NCBI RefSeq assembly: GCF_010728155.1
Contig: NZ_AP022605.1
Span: 2,976,001-3,040,000 of the forward strand
Length of the DNA: 64,000 bases
Source of the DNA: Mycolicibacterium doricum
Lineage (GTDB): Bacteria > Actinomycetota > Actinomycetes > Mycobacteriales > Mycobacteriaceae
Direction of reading: 5' to 3'
Below, piece after piece: positions 10,940 through 18,552 of this stretch. How positions within the stretch are numbered: the first letter of the stretch is position 1; each line of letters begins with the position of its first letter. A program made the position numbers and the translations under genes. The notes below the pieces were generated by a model. That model was not told where the DNA came from. It was given only the letters and a program-made list of their open reading frames with translations, and ran no database searches.

Positions 10940-11200
10940 CCGAGCCTCCTCCGACTCGAGCTGCTCGGCTGTCTTGCCCGGCCGGCCTCGGCGTGCCCAC
11001 AACGCCGTCAATGCGCTTTGCTTGGCGGGACGGTGGCCACTGTCACTCCGCACACCTTGCGACACTCCGCGACCATGACCCTCCTGCGCGCCGGCATCGA
11101 CGTCGCGGTGATCGCCGTTGGCTCGGTCACGACAGCCCAACCGCGACTAGCAACTACTTACATGCCGACCTGGCGCTCGAGGATCAGAATCGGATGAGTC
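10940..11200 (+). pseudogene. Tyrosine recombinase (integrase) C-terminal remnant
   Basis: One forward frame gives VTPHTLRHSATMTLLRAGID, the HxLRH box of tyrosine recombinases followed by the typical helix. After a frameshift near 11110 the next frame continues with WLGHDSPTATSNYLHADLAL, containing the LGH motif and the YLHAD tail around the nucleophile Tyr. No N-terminal domain is present. The remnant lies between the diiron promoter and the decayed alcohol dehydrogenase and marks an old insertion or deletion point in this region. Confidence 0.75.
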
Positions 11201-12020
11201 CTCGGATGTTGCGGCCTGATCGCATGTCTGCGTAGCCGTCGTTGATCTGATCGAGGGTGTATTCACGGGTGACCAACTCGTCGAGTTTGAGATGTCCGGA
11301 GTTGTAGAGTTCGACGAGCCGCGGGATGTCGTGTACGGCGTTGGACGAGCCGTAGAGGGCACCGCGGATCTGCTTTTCATACAGCGTCAATTCCAGCAGT
11401 GAGCCCGACATTGAGGTGTCTTCGGGGTGTCCGATCGCGGTGATGACCACACGGCCGCGTTTACCGACCAGCGACAGCGCCTCGGCGGTGTAGGCCGCTT
11501 CGGCGACGCCGGTGGTCAGGATGCAGACGTCGGCGAGTTTGCCGCGGGTGATGTCGCTGATCAGTGCCCAGGCCTCATCGACGGTGGCAACGGCATGCGT
11601 CGCGCCGAAACCGCCGGCTTGTTCGCGTTTGAACTCCACCGGGTCGACGGCCGCGATGGCCAACGCGCCGGCGATGCGGGCGCCTTGAATCGCATTCATC
11701 CCGATGCCGCCGGCGCCGATCACGACCACCGTGTCCCCGGCCCGCACTTCGCCGGTGTGCACCGCCGAGCCGTAACCGGTCGTGACACCGCAACCGATCA
11801 AAGCCGCCTTGTCCAACGGTGTCCCGTGGTCGACTCTGACCACGGACGCCTTCGGTACCACGGTGTATTCCGAGAACGTGCCCAGCAAGCACATCTGGCC
11901 GATGTCCTCACCGCGGGCATGGAAGCGGTAGGTGCCGTCGACGGCCATGGAAGCGGTAGGTGCCGTCGATCTGGGGGTTCTTGGCCTGTGAGATCAACCG
12001 AACACCGTCCCAACTGCTTG
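11184..12020 (-). pseudogene. 5'-truncated zinc-type (MDR) alcohol dehydrogenase
   Basis: An open frame of 254 codons (from an ATG at 11948) covers only the C-terminal two thirds of a medium-chain dehydrogenase: SEYTVVPKASVV, ALIGCGVTTGYGSAV, the NAD-binding GAGGIGMNAIQGARIAGA, and the C-terminal LVELYNSGHLKLDELVT. The N-terminal GroES-like domain with the catalytic Zn ligands is absent. Upstream, a 28-bp tandem duplication (11919-11969) shifts the frame; beyond it a short in-register stretch (LISQAKNPQIDGTYRFH) continues to about 12020, then homology ends. The intact gene would have oxidised the alkanol made by CYP153. As it stands, catalysis is not expected. Confidence 0.8.
11919..11969. 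repeat. 28-bp tandem duplication inside the alcohol dehydrogenase remnant
   Basis: The 23-base string starting ATGGAAGCGGTAGGTGCCGT occurs at 11919 and again at 11947, a period of 28 bases. Because 28 is not a multiple of three, it breaks the dehydrogenase frame. It also supplies the ATG that opens the residual 254-codon frame. Confidence 0.85.
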
Positions 12021-12081
12021 ACAGCGGCATTCGATGCCATCGACTGCGCCTCGCGACCGCGCCGACGCCAGGTCCAGCCAG

Positions 12082-12402
12082 TCAGTGCTGGGCGATTGGA
12101 GTGCTGACTACGATGCCGTCGAGAGCCGGGCCGATCTTGATCTGGCAGCCCAGCCGAGACGTCCCGTCGGCGCCTTCGCAGAATTCCAGCATGGACTTTT
12201 CGGTGGGCTCTATCGGCGGTAGTTTGTCGAGCCAGTCGGCTTCGACGTGCACGTGGCAGGTGGCGCAGGCACATGCACCGCCGCAGTCACCGTCGATGCC
12301 TGGCACCAGGTTCGACACCGCGGCCTCCATCAGAGACTCGCCGGCGATCCCGTCGACGGTTCTGGATTCTCCGTTGTGGTCTACGTAGGTGATCTTGGTC
12401 AT
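12082..12402 (-). CDS. [2Fe-2S] ferredoxin, CYP153 redox partner
   Basis: A 106-residue adrenodoxin/putidaredoxin-type ferredoxin. The cluster ligands are Cys40, Cys46 and Cys49 (DCGGACACATCHVH) and Cys86 (RLGCQI), the C-x5-C-x2-C...C spacing of P450-linked ferredoxins. MTKITYVDHNG at the start and EPTEKSMLEF in the middle are typical. The ATG overlaps the stop of the decayed ferredoxin reductase upstream. In the related CYP153A operon of Mycobacterium HXN-1500 the ferredoxin passes electrons from the reductase to the P450. Here the reductase must come from elsewhere. Confidence 0.93.
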   Translation of the reverse strand: MTKITYVDHNGESRTVDGIAGESLMEAAVSNLVPGIDGDCGGACACATCHVHVEADWLDKLPPIEPTEKSMLEFCEGADGTSRLGCQIKIGPALDGIVVSTPIAQH

Positions 12403-12808
12403 TTCAATCCTTTTGCAGTAAGGGCAACTAAGGTCGCCGATTTGGGTTGGATAGCGGACAAGGGCAGCACCCAGTCGAGTGATACCGCGGCGGGTATCCG
12501 ACCGTCGCGCCAGTAAAACGCTGCGAACGACGTGGTGTCCGGCTCGCCACGAATCGCTACCCGGTCAGAACCGCGGCTCAGGCCGGTGGCCGCAGGCGGG
12601 CAGGCGGTCTCGGTGGTACCGACCCCAACAGCCCCTTCACCGGTAGGCGGCGGGCCAGAAATGCCTTCGATCACGGGGGCCGGTGATAAGGCGACACCGG
12701 CTCCGCCCCGACGAGAACGGTTCGTCCGTCGAATTCGTTTAGTCGCAGGCTGGCCACCGCCTGCCCGCCGGCGTGACGGCCGCTGACGACGAGGACGGCT
12801 TGGTTCAT
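12399..12808 (-). pseudogene. Ferredoxin reductase with large internal deletion
   Basis: The 5' part starts at ATG 12808 and reads MNQAVLVVSGRHAGGQAVAS then FDGRTVLVGAEPVSPYHRPP before a stop. This is the FAD-binding N-terminus of an oxygenase-coupled NAD(P)H:ferredoxin reductase. The 3' part, in another frame, reads SDRVAIRGEPDTTSFAAFYW followed by RDGRIPAAVSLD, the C-terminal dimer domain of the same family. The roughly 280-290 residues between them (NADH-binding and most of the FAD-binding domains) are missing. The gene sits exactly where a reductase is expected, between CYP153 and its ferredoxin. Confidence 0.82.
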
Positions 12809-12836
12809 TTGGCGTCATCTCCTCGAACTCGCCGTA

Positions 12837-14102
12837 TCAAACGTTGATGCGAACGGGCAGGGACTCGTAGCCGTTGATGAACGGCGACGTCACCCGGATG
12901 GGGGCTCCAACCATCTCGATCTGCATCGGTTTGGGCCAACGCTTGAGAAGCTCCTCCCACACGATTCGCAACTGCAACTCGGCCAGGCGGTTGCCGACAC
13001 AGCGGTGAATCCCGAACCCGAATGAGAGGTGATGGCGGGGCCGGGCACGATCGATGATGAATGCATCCGGATTCTCGATGGCCTCCGGATCGCGGTTACC
13101 CGACACGTACCACATCACGACCTTGTCGCCCTTGCGGATCGACTTCCCGCCGATCTCGGTGTCGGTCAGAGCGGTGCGGCGCATGTGCGACAGCGGTGTC
13201 TGCCAACGGATGACCTCGGGGACCATGGAACTGACCAGGGCAGGATTGCCGCACAGTTTGCGATACTCATCGGGGAACTCGTTGAGAGCGACGATGCCGC
13301 CCGTCATCGAATTGCGGGTCGTGTCGTTACCGCCGACGATCAACAACAGGATGTTGCCCAAGAACTCTTCCGGCGTTTGGTTTCGGGTTGCCGGGGAATG
13401 CGCCATCATCGAGATGAGGTCGTTACGCGGTTCGGCGTTAACGCGGTCATTCCACAGCCCTGTCATGTAAGCGGCGCACTCAAGCAACTCGCCCATCCGC
13501 TGTTCCTCGGACTCGATCAAGCCGGCACCGGGAATGGCCGTCGTCACATCGGACCAACGTGTCAACTTGGCGCGTTCCTCCCAGGGAAAGTCGAACAAGG
13601 TCGCCAACATTTGTGTGGTCAAGTTGATCGACACGTTTTCGACCCAGTCGAATGTCTCATTGAGAGGCAAACTGTCAAGCAAACTCGCAGTGCGCTCACG
13701 GATGACCGACTCCATCTTGGCGAGGTTCTCCGGTGCGACGATCGGACTGACCGCCAGACGCTGCGCATCGTGTTTGGGGGGGTCCATCGCGATGAACATC
13801 GGCAGGCTCGCGGCCTTGTTGTCGTCCATGATCGTAATGCCGCCGAATTTCGCCTCCGAGGAAAAGAGTTCGGGTGAGGTATCCACCTGCATGATGTCGG
13901 CGAACTTCGTAATCGACCAATATGGGCCAAACATGCTGTTCCTGCAGAAGTGGACCGGGTCCTCCTCCCGTAACCGCTTGAAGTACGGCTGCCACGTGCA
14001 ATTTCGGTACAGTTCCGGATCGCTGACGTCGATGTCGTCTAGAGCGACCGCATAAGCACCTCCCGAATCGAGCCCGCTAATTGCCGCAGAAGTCTTGTTC
14101 AC
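12837..14102 (-). CDS. cyp153: Cytochrome P450 of the CYP153 family (alkane terminal hydroxylase)
   Basis: A 421-residue soluble P450. Heme-thiolate loop FGFGIHRCVGNRLAE, I-helix GGNDTTRN and K-helix EVIRWQ are present. Long segments, such as GPYWSITKFADIM, FIAMDPPKHDAQR, LTRWSDVTTAIPGAG and MWYVSGNRDPEAIENPD, are those I know from Mycobacterium CYP153A6, which makes 1-alkanols from medium-chain alkanes. The start is a GTG at 14102 preceded by TTGAGGAGC. Downstream in the same operon are a broken reductase, a ferredoxin and a broken alcohol dehydrogenase. The P450 frame itself is intact. Confidence 0.95.
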   Translation of the reverse strand: MNKTSAAISGLDSGGAYAVALDDIDVSDPELYRNCTWQPYFKRLREEDPVHFCRNSMFGPYWSITKFADIMQVDTSPELFSSEAKFGGITIMDDNKAASLPMFIAMDPPKHDAQRLAVSPIVAPENLAKMESVIRERTASLLDSLPLNETFDWVENVSINLTTQMLATLFDFPWEERAKLTRWSDVTTAIPGAGLIESEEQRMGELLECAAYMTGLWNDRVNAEPRNDLISMMAHSPATRNQTPEEFLGNILLLIVGGNDTTRNSMTGGIVALNEFPDEYRKLCGNPALVSSMVPEVIRWQTPLSHMRRTALTDTEIGGKSIRKGDKVVMWYVSGNRDPEAIENPDAFIIDRARPRHHLSFGFGIHRCVGNRLAELQLRIVWEELLKRWPKPMQIEMVGAPIRVTSPFINGYESLPVRINV

Positions 14103-14254
14103 TGTTGCTCCTCAAGATCGATGACCCGGTCGCGTAGAGGCGACGAACGCAGGGTGGGTCTCACCGGCGTTCCAGCCGTTTGGGTACGTGAGGCACAACA
14201 GTTTCGTCGTCGTGTTGCCCACGGTTGTGTCCTGCGCTACGTCTAACCTGCCCA

Positions 14255-14270
14255 AGTGACCAGCATCACC
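14255..14270. promoter_or_regulatory. CRP-like palindrome upstream of CYP153
   Basis: AGTGACCAGCATCACC is a GTGA-N6-TCAC dyad. The inner CCAGC is identical to that of the second site upstream of the diiron operon, which there lies in the opposite orientation. It is 153 bp upstream of the CYP153 start and 15 bp from the shared 30-bp element. Confidence 0.5.
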
Positions 14271-14285
14271 GCACCGGGCATTCGT

Positions 14286-14315
14286 GCCAACTCTGGCCCA
14301 CGTGGGCCAACCGCA
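14286..14315. promoter_or_regulatory. 30-bp element shared with the diiron promoter (copy B)
   Basis: GCCAACTCTGGCCC, then ACGT, GGGCCA and ACCGCA. It contains the perfect 16-bp palindrome TGGCCCACGTGGGCCA and matches 10881-10910 except for the 4-base spacer and one inserted A. Confidence 0.55.
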
Positions 14316-14319
14316 TCTC

Positions 14320-14650
14320 CGTGCTGTGCCGGTAGGGGTTGGTTGGCGGGTCAGGGAAGACAGCGGATGCGGTGCCCCGCGCGTTGGTGATCCGTTGTGG
14401 CGCAGCGCCAGAAGCTGTGACAGGGCAGGTTGGCCAGCCCAGTGGCTTTGCCTTCGCGGGATGCAGAGCGCGGGCAGCGCTAACTCCCGGCAGGTGCTTG
14501 GCATCGCCGCGGTGGTCGACCAGCCGCCACATCGTGGTCGTCGAGGCCGCCGCACCGAATACATCCTCACGGTCCCGCAGAGCTGCCCGACTCCCGTCAA
14601 TACAGTCAGCGCCGTCGGCTACCGCCGCCGCCAGACACGCGACCGGTGCG
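14320..14650 (-). pseudogene. IS1380-family transposase N-terminal remnant
   Basis: The minus strand reads PVACLAAAVADGADCIDGSR, then ALRDREDVFGAAASTTTMWR and LVDHRGDAKHLPGVSAARA. This is the N-terminal helical region of IS1380-type transposases, with the typical lfGpvASt.T.wRll phrase. There is no start codon, no catalytic DDE core and no terminal repeats that I can see. It is a fragment upstream of the CYP153 promoter. Confidence 0.65.
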
Positions 14651-14773
14651 TAGACCCATGGACCCGTACGTGTCCGCTAATGCGGCGGTCCCGCTGCGAT
14701 CTAGATCGCGGCATGGCATGCGAGGCGCGCATGGCAATCAGTGGCCTTCCGGTCCCTTCAGCGCCCGACCTGC

Positions 14774-16030
14774 TTACTCGATCGGAACCCGAACGGTCGC
14801 TATGAGCCCGCCGCCGTCGCGCGCGCTGAAATCGACCCGTCCACCAATCGCTTCAAGAATTTGCTGCACGATCCAGAGGCCCAGCCCTGCGGTCCCGCGG
14901 CGGTCGCCGACGCTGACGTACTTGGCCGTCAACCCGCCGAGACCTTGAGCGGGGATGCCGGGACCGTGGTCGGCGATCTCGATGACGATGTCCTTGCCGG
15001 TGCGCGCGCACGTCACCTCGACGGGAGCATCGCGGCTGTGCCGGGAGGCATTCTCCAGCAGGTTGGTCAGCACGCGCCGCAGCCCCTGAGCGTTGACCGC
15101 TACCGCCCCGACGTCGCCGCTGACCGTCAACCGCAGCTGCGATGGAGCCCGGCCTACGGCGTCGGCGGCAGCGGTGATCAGGCCGACGATGTCGACGCGG
15201 CGGACTCGGCCCGCCGAGAAGGTGGGGTGCCGGCTCAACGCGACGTCGGACAAGGCTTCAAGCATGTCGGCGAGGTGCTCAACGTGGCGGCCGGCCAGCC
15301 GCATGCTGGCGGAACGGTCGGACTCCGTCATCGGTGTGGCCGATGTGAGCGCGTCCGTCAACGCCTCCAAGGAGGCGATCGGGGTGCGGAGTTCGTGCAC
15401 GAGCACCTGTAGTCCGTCCTGCTGGGACTGATAGGACTGTAACAATCGGTTTCGCAGGTCACGTTCCTCTTCGGCGGCGGCGTGTTCGGCTTCGGCCTCG
15501 ACCAACGCCCGAACACCGGATCGGTGTTCGCGTTCGGCTAGGGAAGACAACCCCGCCGTGATGATCGCCGTGAACACAAGGTACAGCGCCCACCAAGTGC
15601 TCTCGGGCACCGGCGTTAGTGCGACATTCGCGGCACTGGAGGCCAGTAGCGCGACGGCGATGTACCCGGCGGCCAGTACCATTGCCAAGCCCAGCGTCTC
15701 AGAAAACGACAGCCGAGCCGCGGAGGCGATGACGACCAGCATCAGCACCGACACCGCCGGGCTGTGTACCCCGCCAGTCAGAGCAACGAACACCAGCGCG
15801 AACATCGAGTCGAAGCCGGTGACCAGCCAACGGTAACCCGTGCGGCGTAGCTCCAGCTGCGGATGCACGAACAGGATCACCGCGTAGACCATCGTCGTCG
15901 CCACCAGCACCGCGAGATACACGCGGACCCCTGGCGGGGCGGCGGGCAACAGCATCCCGAGGGAGATCACCACAGCGACCCGCACGCCGACGACGGTGCG
16001 AGCCAGCCCGCCGCCGTATCCCGTTGCCAT
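14774..16030 (-). CDS. Membrane sensor histidine kinase
   Basis: About 418 residues. Six hydrophobic helices form the N-terminal half (for example RVYLAVLVATTMVYAVILFV and WWALYLVFTAIITAGLSSL), followed by a short coiled coil (EAEAEHAAAEEERDLRN). The kinase core shows the H-box VHELRTPIASLEAL, N-box LTNLLENASRHS, G1 IADHGPGIP and G2 GTAGLGLWIV. No periplasmic sensor domain is present, so the signal is probably read within or near the membrane. It is divergent from the NarL-type regulator next door, with under 65 bp between the starts. The start is uncertain: ATG 16030, GTG 16057 or TTG 16093. Confidence 0.88.
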   Translation of the reverse strand: MATGYGGGLARTVVGVRVAVVISLGMLLPAAPPGVRVYLAVLVATTMVYAVILFVHPQLELRRTGYRWLVTGFDSMFALVFVALTGGVHSPAVSVLMLVVIASAARLSFSETLGLAMVLAAGYIAVALLASSAANVALTPVPESTWWALYLVFTAIITAGLSSLAEREHRSGVRALVEAEAEHAAAEEERDLRNRLLQSYQSQQDGLQVLVHELRTPIASLEALTDALTSATPMTESDRSASMRLAGRHVEHLADMLEALSDVALSRHPTFSAGRVRRVDIVGLITAAADAVGRAPSQLRLTVSGDVGAVAVNAQGLRRVLTNLLENASRHSRDAPVEVTCARTGKDIVIEIADHGPGIPAQGLGGLTAKYVSVGDRRGTAGLGLWIVQQILEAIGGRVDFSARDGGGLIATVRVPIE

Positions 16031-16092
16031 CCAACGGTGCTGATGGACCGATCTCACCGGCCCGACATTAGGGCCGGAGTAGCGTCTCGGCA

Positions 16093-16767
16093 ATGAGCAC
16101 CAAGCCGTACGTTGTTGCGATCGTCGACGACCACGAGCTCTTCTCGCAAGGGCTGGCTTTGCTGCTCAACCGGCACTGGGGCGAGCTGTTCACCGTCGGA
16201 GGGCACACCGCCTACGTCGAGGAGGCTGCCGAGCTGGTGGCACGCTGCGCGGCCGACGTCACGATCGTCGACTTGTCCATGCCGCCACTCGGCGGGTTGG
16301 CCGCCATCCGGCAGATCAAGGCTCGTCATCCCAAAACCCGGATATTGACGCTGTCGGGAACCGGCAACCTCGAGTTGGCCGAGGACGCGCTGCGCGCCGG
16401 CGCCGACGGATTCCTTCCCAAGACGGCGCGGCCCGAAGCACTGGCCGGCCCGCTATGGACCATCGCCGAAGGGTGGCGGGTCATCGACGGCGCGCTTCTT
16501 GACGAGCTGCTGGCCAAATCTCACGAACCGCGGCCCGCGTTGCGGGAAAATCTCAGTACGCAGGAACTCCAATTGTGGAGGTTGGTTGCCACGGGCATGG
16601 AGACCAGCGATATCGCGCGGCGGATGGTGGTCTCCGAACGCACCGCCAAACGGATGGTCGCCGCGTTGCTGCACAAACTCGGCGTCACCAACCGCATCGC
16701 CGCCGCAGCAATGGCCGGACGGCTCCGGTTGCTCGACGACCTCACCGACGCCGACTGGTCCCAATGA
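16093..16767 (+). CDS. NarL/LuxR-family response regulator
   Basis: A 224-residue two-domain protein. The receiver has the acidic pair VDDHE (12-13), the phosphoacceptor Asp60 in TIVDLSMPP and the conserved Lys in LPKTARPE. The C-terminal LuxR helix-turn-helix spans LSTQELQLWRLVATGMETSD to KLGVTNRIAAAAMAG. It is divergent from the kinase gene, and the shared upstream gap is so short that both promoters must overlap. It is the nearest regulator to the CYP153 operon, so it is a candidate for controlling it, but nothing in the sequence proves that. Confidence 0.92.
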   Translation: MSTKPYVVAIVDDHELFSQGLALLLNRHWGELFTVGGHTAYVEEAAELVARCAADVTIVDLSMPPLGGLAAIRQIKARHPKTRILTLSGTGNLELAEDALRAGADGFLPKTARPEALAGPLWTIAEGWRVIDGALLDELLAKSHEPRPALRENLSTQELQLWRLVATGMETSDIARRMVVSERTAKRMVAALLHKLGVTNRIAAAAMAGRLRLLDDLTDADWSQ

Positions 16768-16849
16768 GCGTTCCGGTCCGCCGGTGTGCCGCGTCGGTCG
16801 ATGGTTCCCCCGAAATTGTGAAGGGTTTCCTATGCCGCTTCCGGCTTGG

Positions 16850-17120
16850 TCCTGGATTCCCTGATCTCGTAGTTGACGGGCAATAGCCCGTCGGCGGCAC
16901 TGTGCCGGCATTGGCGGTTGTAGTCGGCGTTGGTGGTTGGTAGAAGGTGTAGTGCCAGTCGATAACCCAGCCTGCGCGAATGTGATAACGAAAGCTATTG
17001 CCCGACAGCACTTCGCATTCCAGCGAGGATAAGACGCCTCCGTAGCAGCAGCATTGTCGAAACACGACCCGACCCGACGACCCATCGACTGCCGAACCCC
17101 AACTGCCCGGCGGTCAGCAG
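16850..17120 (-). pseudogene. IS3-family transposase (orfB) C-terminal remnant
   Basis: Minus-strand frames give GVRQSMGRRVGSCFDNAAAT, then SSLECEVLSGNSFRYH and VIDWHYTFYQP. These are the end of the IS3 integrase core: the GSCxDNA box, followed by the catalytic-Glu helix and the YN..R tail. The pieces lie in three frames and no inverted repeats are recognisable. Confidence 0.7.
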
Positions 17121-17917
17121 CGCATAAGTCTCCGTCATCGCCTTTCGCGCTGATCGTCGGAATCCGCTGTGTCGGAGAGAGTCTCCAAGAGAGCGTGCGG
17201 TTTTCCCATGATGTCGAGGGCGGCTTCGGTGGTACCGGCGGCCGGTGCAGTCGAGCACGCGCGGGCAGTCTCGACGACCAGGTGCCCGCCACGGCGGCCA
17301 ATGCTGGAAGTTGTCCGTTTGCCGTTGCGCCACACGAATGAGCCCCGACGCCACCTCAATGGCCGCAGCACCGAGAAGCATCAGGATCCGCACCGCCCGC
17401 AGGTAGCTGAGTCTGAGCTGTGCATTGACACCCGAATGACCGAATCACTGACAACGAGCTGCGGCCTCTCACCTCAGGGACGGTGGTCCACGGTTGGCGA
17501 CAAGTCCGAAACTGCGGGTGAGACGGCTGAGGTTTCCGAGTCGGCCGGTCCTTACCCTTGCTGACGAACGTCGCCGGCGAGCATGCCGAACGTGTTCCCA
17601 CGACGCGCCAGCGGCTACAGACGCGATGAGCAGCTCACGATCGACCGGGCGGCTGTACGTCCTGCCGGCTATGTCGATATCTTTGGTGCGTCGCTTGGGC
17701 GGCCGGGTGTCCCCCTGCGGCCGTTGGGCCTCCGCCGCTATCCCGCCGCCGGCGTGGCGCCGGTGACGGGGTCGGACTTCCCAGGCCGATTGCAGTTGCT
17801 GGAAGGCCGCGTGATGGTCCATCAAGAGGACGCCACGATGGTCGCCCCCACGCCAACCTCCATGTTTGCGCGTCGCGCGAAAATCGGAGCTAAGGCGGTG
17901 TCGCGGTTGCGGTCCGT
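17121..17917. other. About 800 bp without a recognisable gene
   Basis: Several frames are open for 100-150 codons on either strand, but none has a family signature or a convincing start. The frames just after the IS3 remnant may be further degraded transposase DNA. I see no RNA gene or clear hairpin. Confidence 0.4.
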
Positions 17918-18193
17918 CTATTCGCAACCGGTCCCGTTGCCGTCTCGATCAAGCCCGTAGACGTCAGTTGCGACCACCGTCACAGGACCCGAGACATATG
18001 ACGGTCCGTTTCCGCTACCACCAGCACAGTCGACATCGCTGTCGATCGGAACGCAGACACCCGAGTAGTTCGAATCACATGACGATGCCGGCTGCTGCGG
18101 TAAGGGCGCCGTCGGCGCGGCGCTTGCAAGTGGCGCGAACGCCACCGCGGCGGCAGCGATCGCCAGTGTGTCGACTGAAAGACGGAACCACAT
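17918..18193 (-). CDS. Small secreted protein with Excalibur-like Cys/Asp C-terminus
   Basis: A 91-residue precursor. An N-terminal signal peptide (FRLSVDTLAIAAAAVAFAPL, then ASA) is followed by a short proline-rich linker and a compact domain containing CDSNYSGVCVPIDSDVDC, a GSGNGPSYV turn and a final DVYGLDRDGNGTGCE. The DxDxDGxxCE ending and the paired Cys match Excalibur-type calcium-binding domains common in exported mycobacterial proteins. Four Cys probably form two disulfides. The ATG at 18193 is chosen because the signal peptide starts there; a much longer in-frame extension upstream has no coding features. Function unknown. Confidence 0.75.
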   Translation of the reverse strand: MWFRLSVDTLAIAAAAVAFAPLASAAPTAPLPQQPASSCDSNYSGVCVPIDSDVDCAGGSGNGPSYVSGPVTVVATDVYGLDRDGNGTGCE

Positions 18194-18330
18194 ACTTCTT
18201 TCCCCATCCCTGTGGACTGATATCCCTGTGAACTGATCTATTCCAGCCCGCGCGAACAGCGTAAGGGTTCCGTGATGTGGATCACAAATCTCATCCCCCC
18301 GATCGGGGTTAGCTAGCCTCAAAGTTTCAC

Positions 18331-18379
18331 GGTCGCCCGAGTTCTCCCCTGGCGGCGGCTGAGGAGAACTCGGGGGACC
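18331..18379. repeat. Strong inverted repeat (hairpin) between the group II intron and the secreted-protein gene
   Basis: CCCGAGTTCTCC (18336-18347) pairs perfectly with GGAGAACTCGGG (18363-18374). After one mismatch, GGTC and GACC extend the stem. The loop is 15 bases. No T-run follows on either side, so it may be a terminator of non-canonical type or a leftover mobile-element end. Confidence 0.6.
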
Positions 18380-18518
18380 GTGGAGGGTCGAGAGCTGGCG
18401 CGGTGACGCGGATCGGCGGTAGGTCTCGGAGCCGCTATGATCGCCGGGGTTTCCCCTGGTGTCCTTCATCTCCGTGGCCCTGGCCTGATCTGTGTGCCGT
18501 TTCCAGCTCCCGCCGGTC

Positions 18519-18552
18519 AATCCGTGCATGCGGTTCTCCCGCACACGGCTTA
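18519..18552 (-). ncRNA. Group II intron domain V
   Basis: On the minus strand AAGCCGTGTGCGGGAGAACC followed by GCATGCACGGATT folds into the 34-nt domain V hairpin: a GCCGUGUGC / GCAUGCACGG stem with a GAGA tetraloop-like cap region. This is the catalytic core of the ribozyme. One pairing near the base appears altered (GGATT where GGTTC is usual). Confidence 0.8.

Noticed and set aside
14251..14310. Sigma-54-type promoter (TGGCAC near the shared element)
   Set aside because: The required TTGC at the right spacing is missing, and mycobacteria lack sigma-54.
17469..17927. Possible 152-codon gene on the minus strand
   Set aside because: No family signature, no ribosome site and Arg-rich composition typical of chance frames in high-GC DNA.
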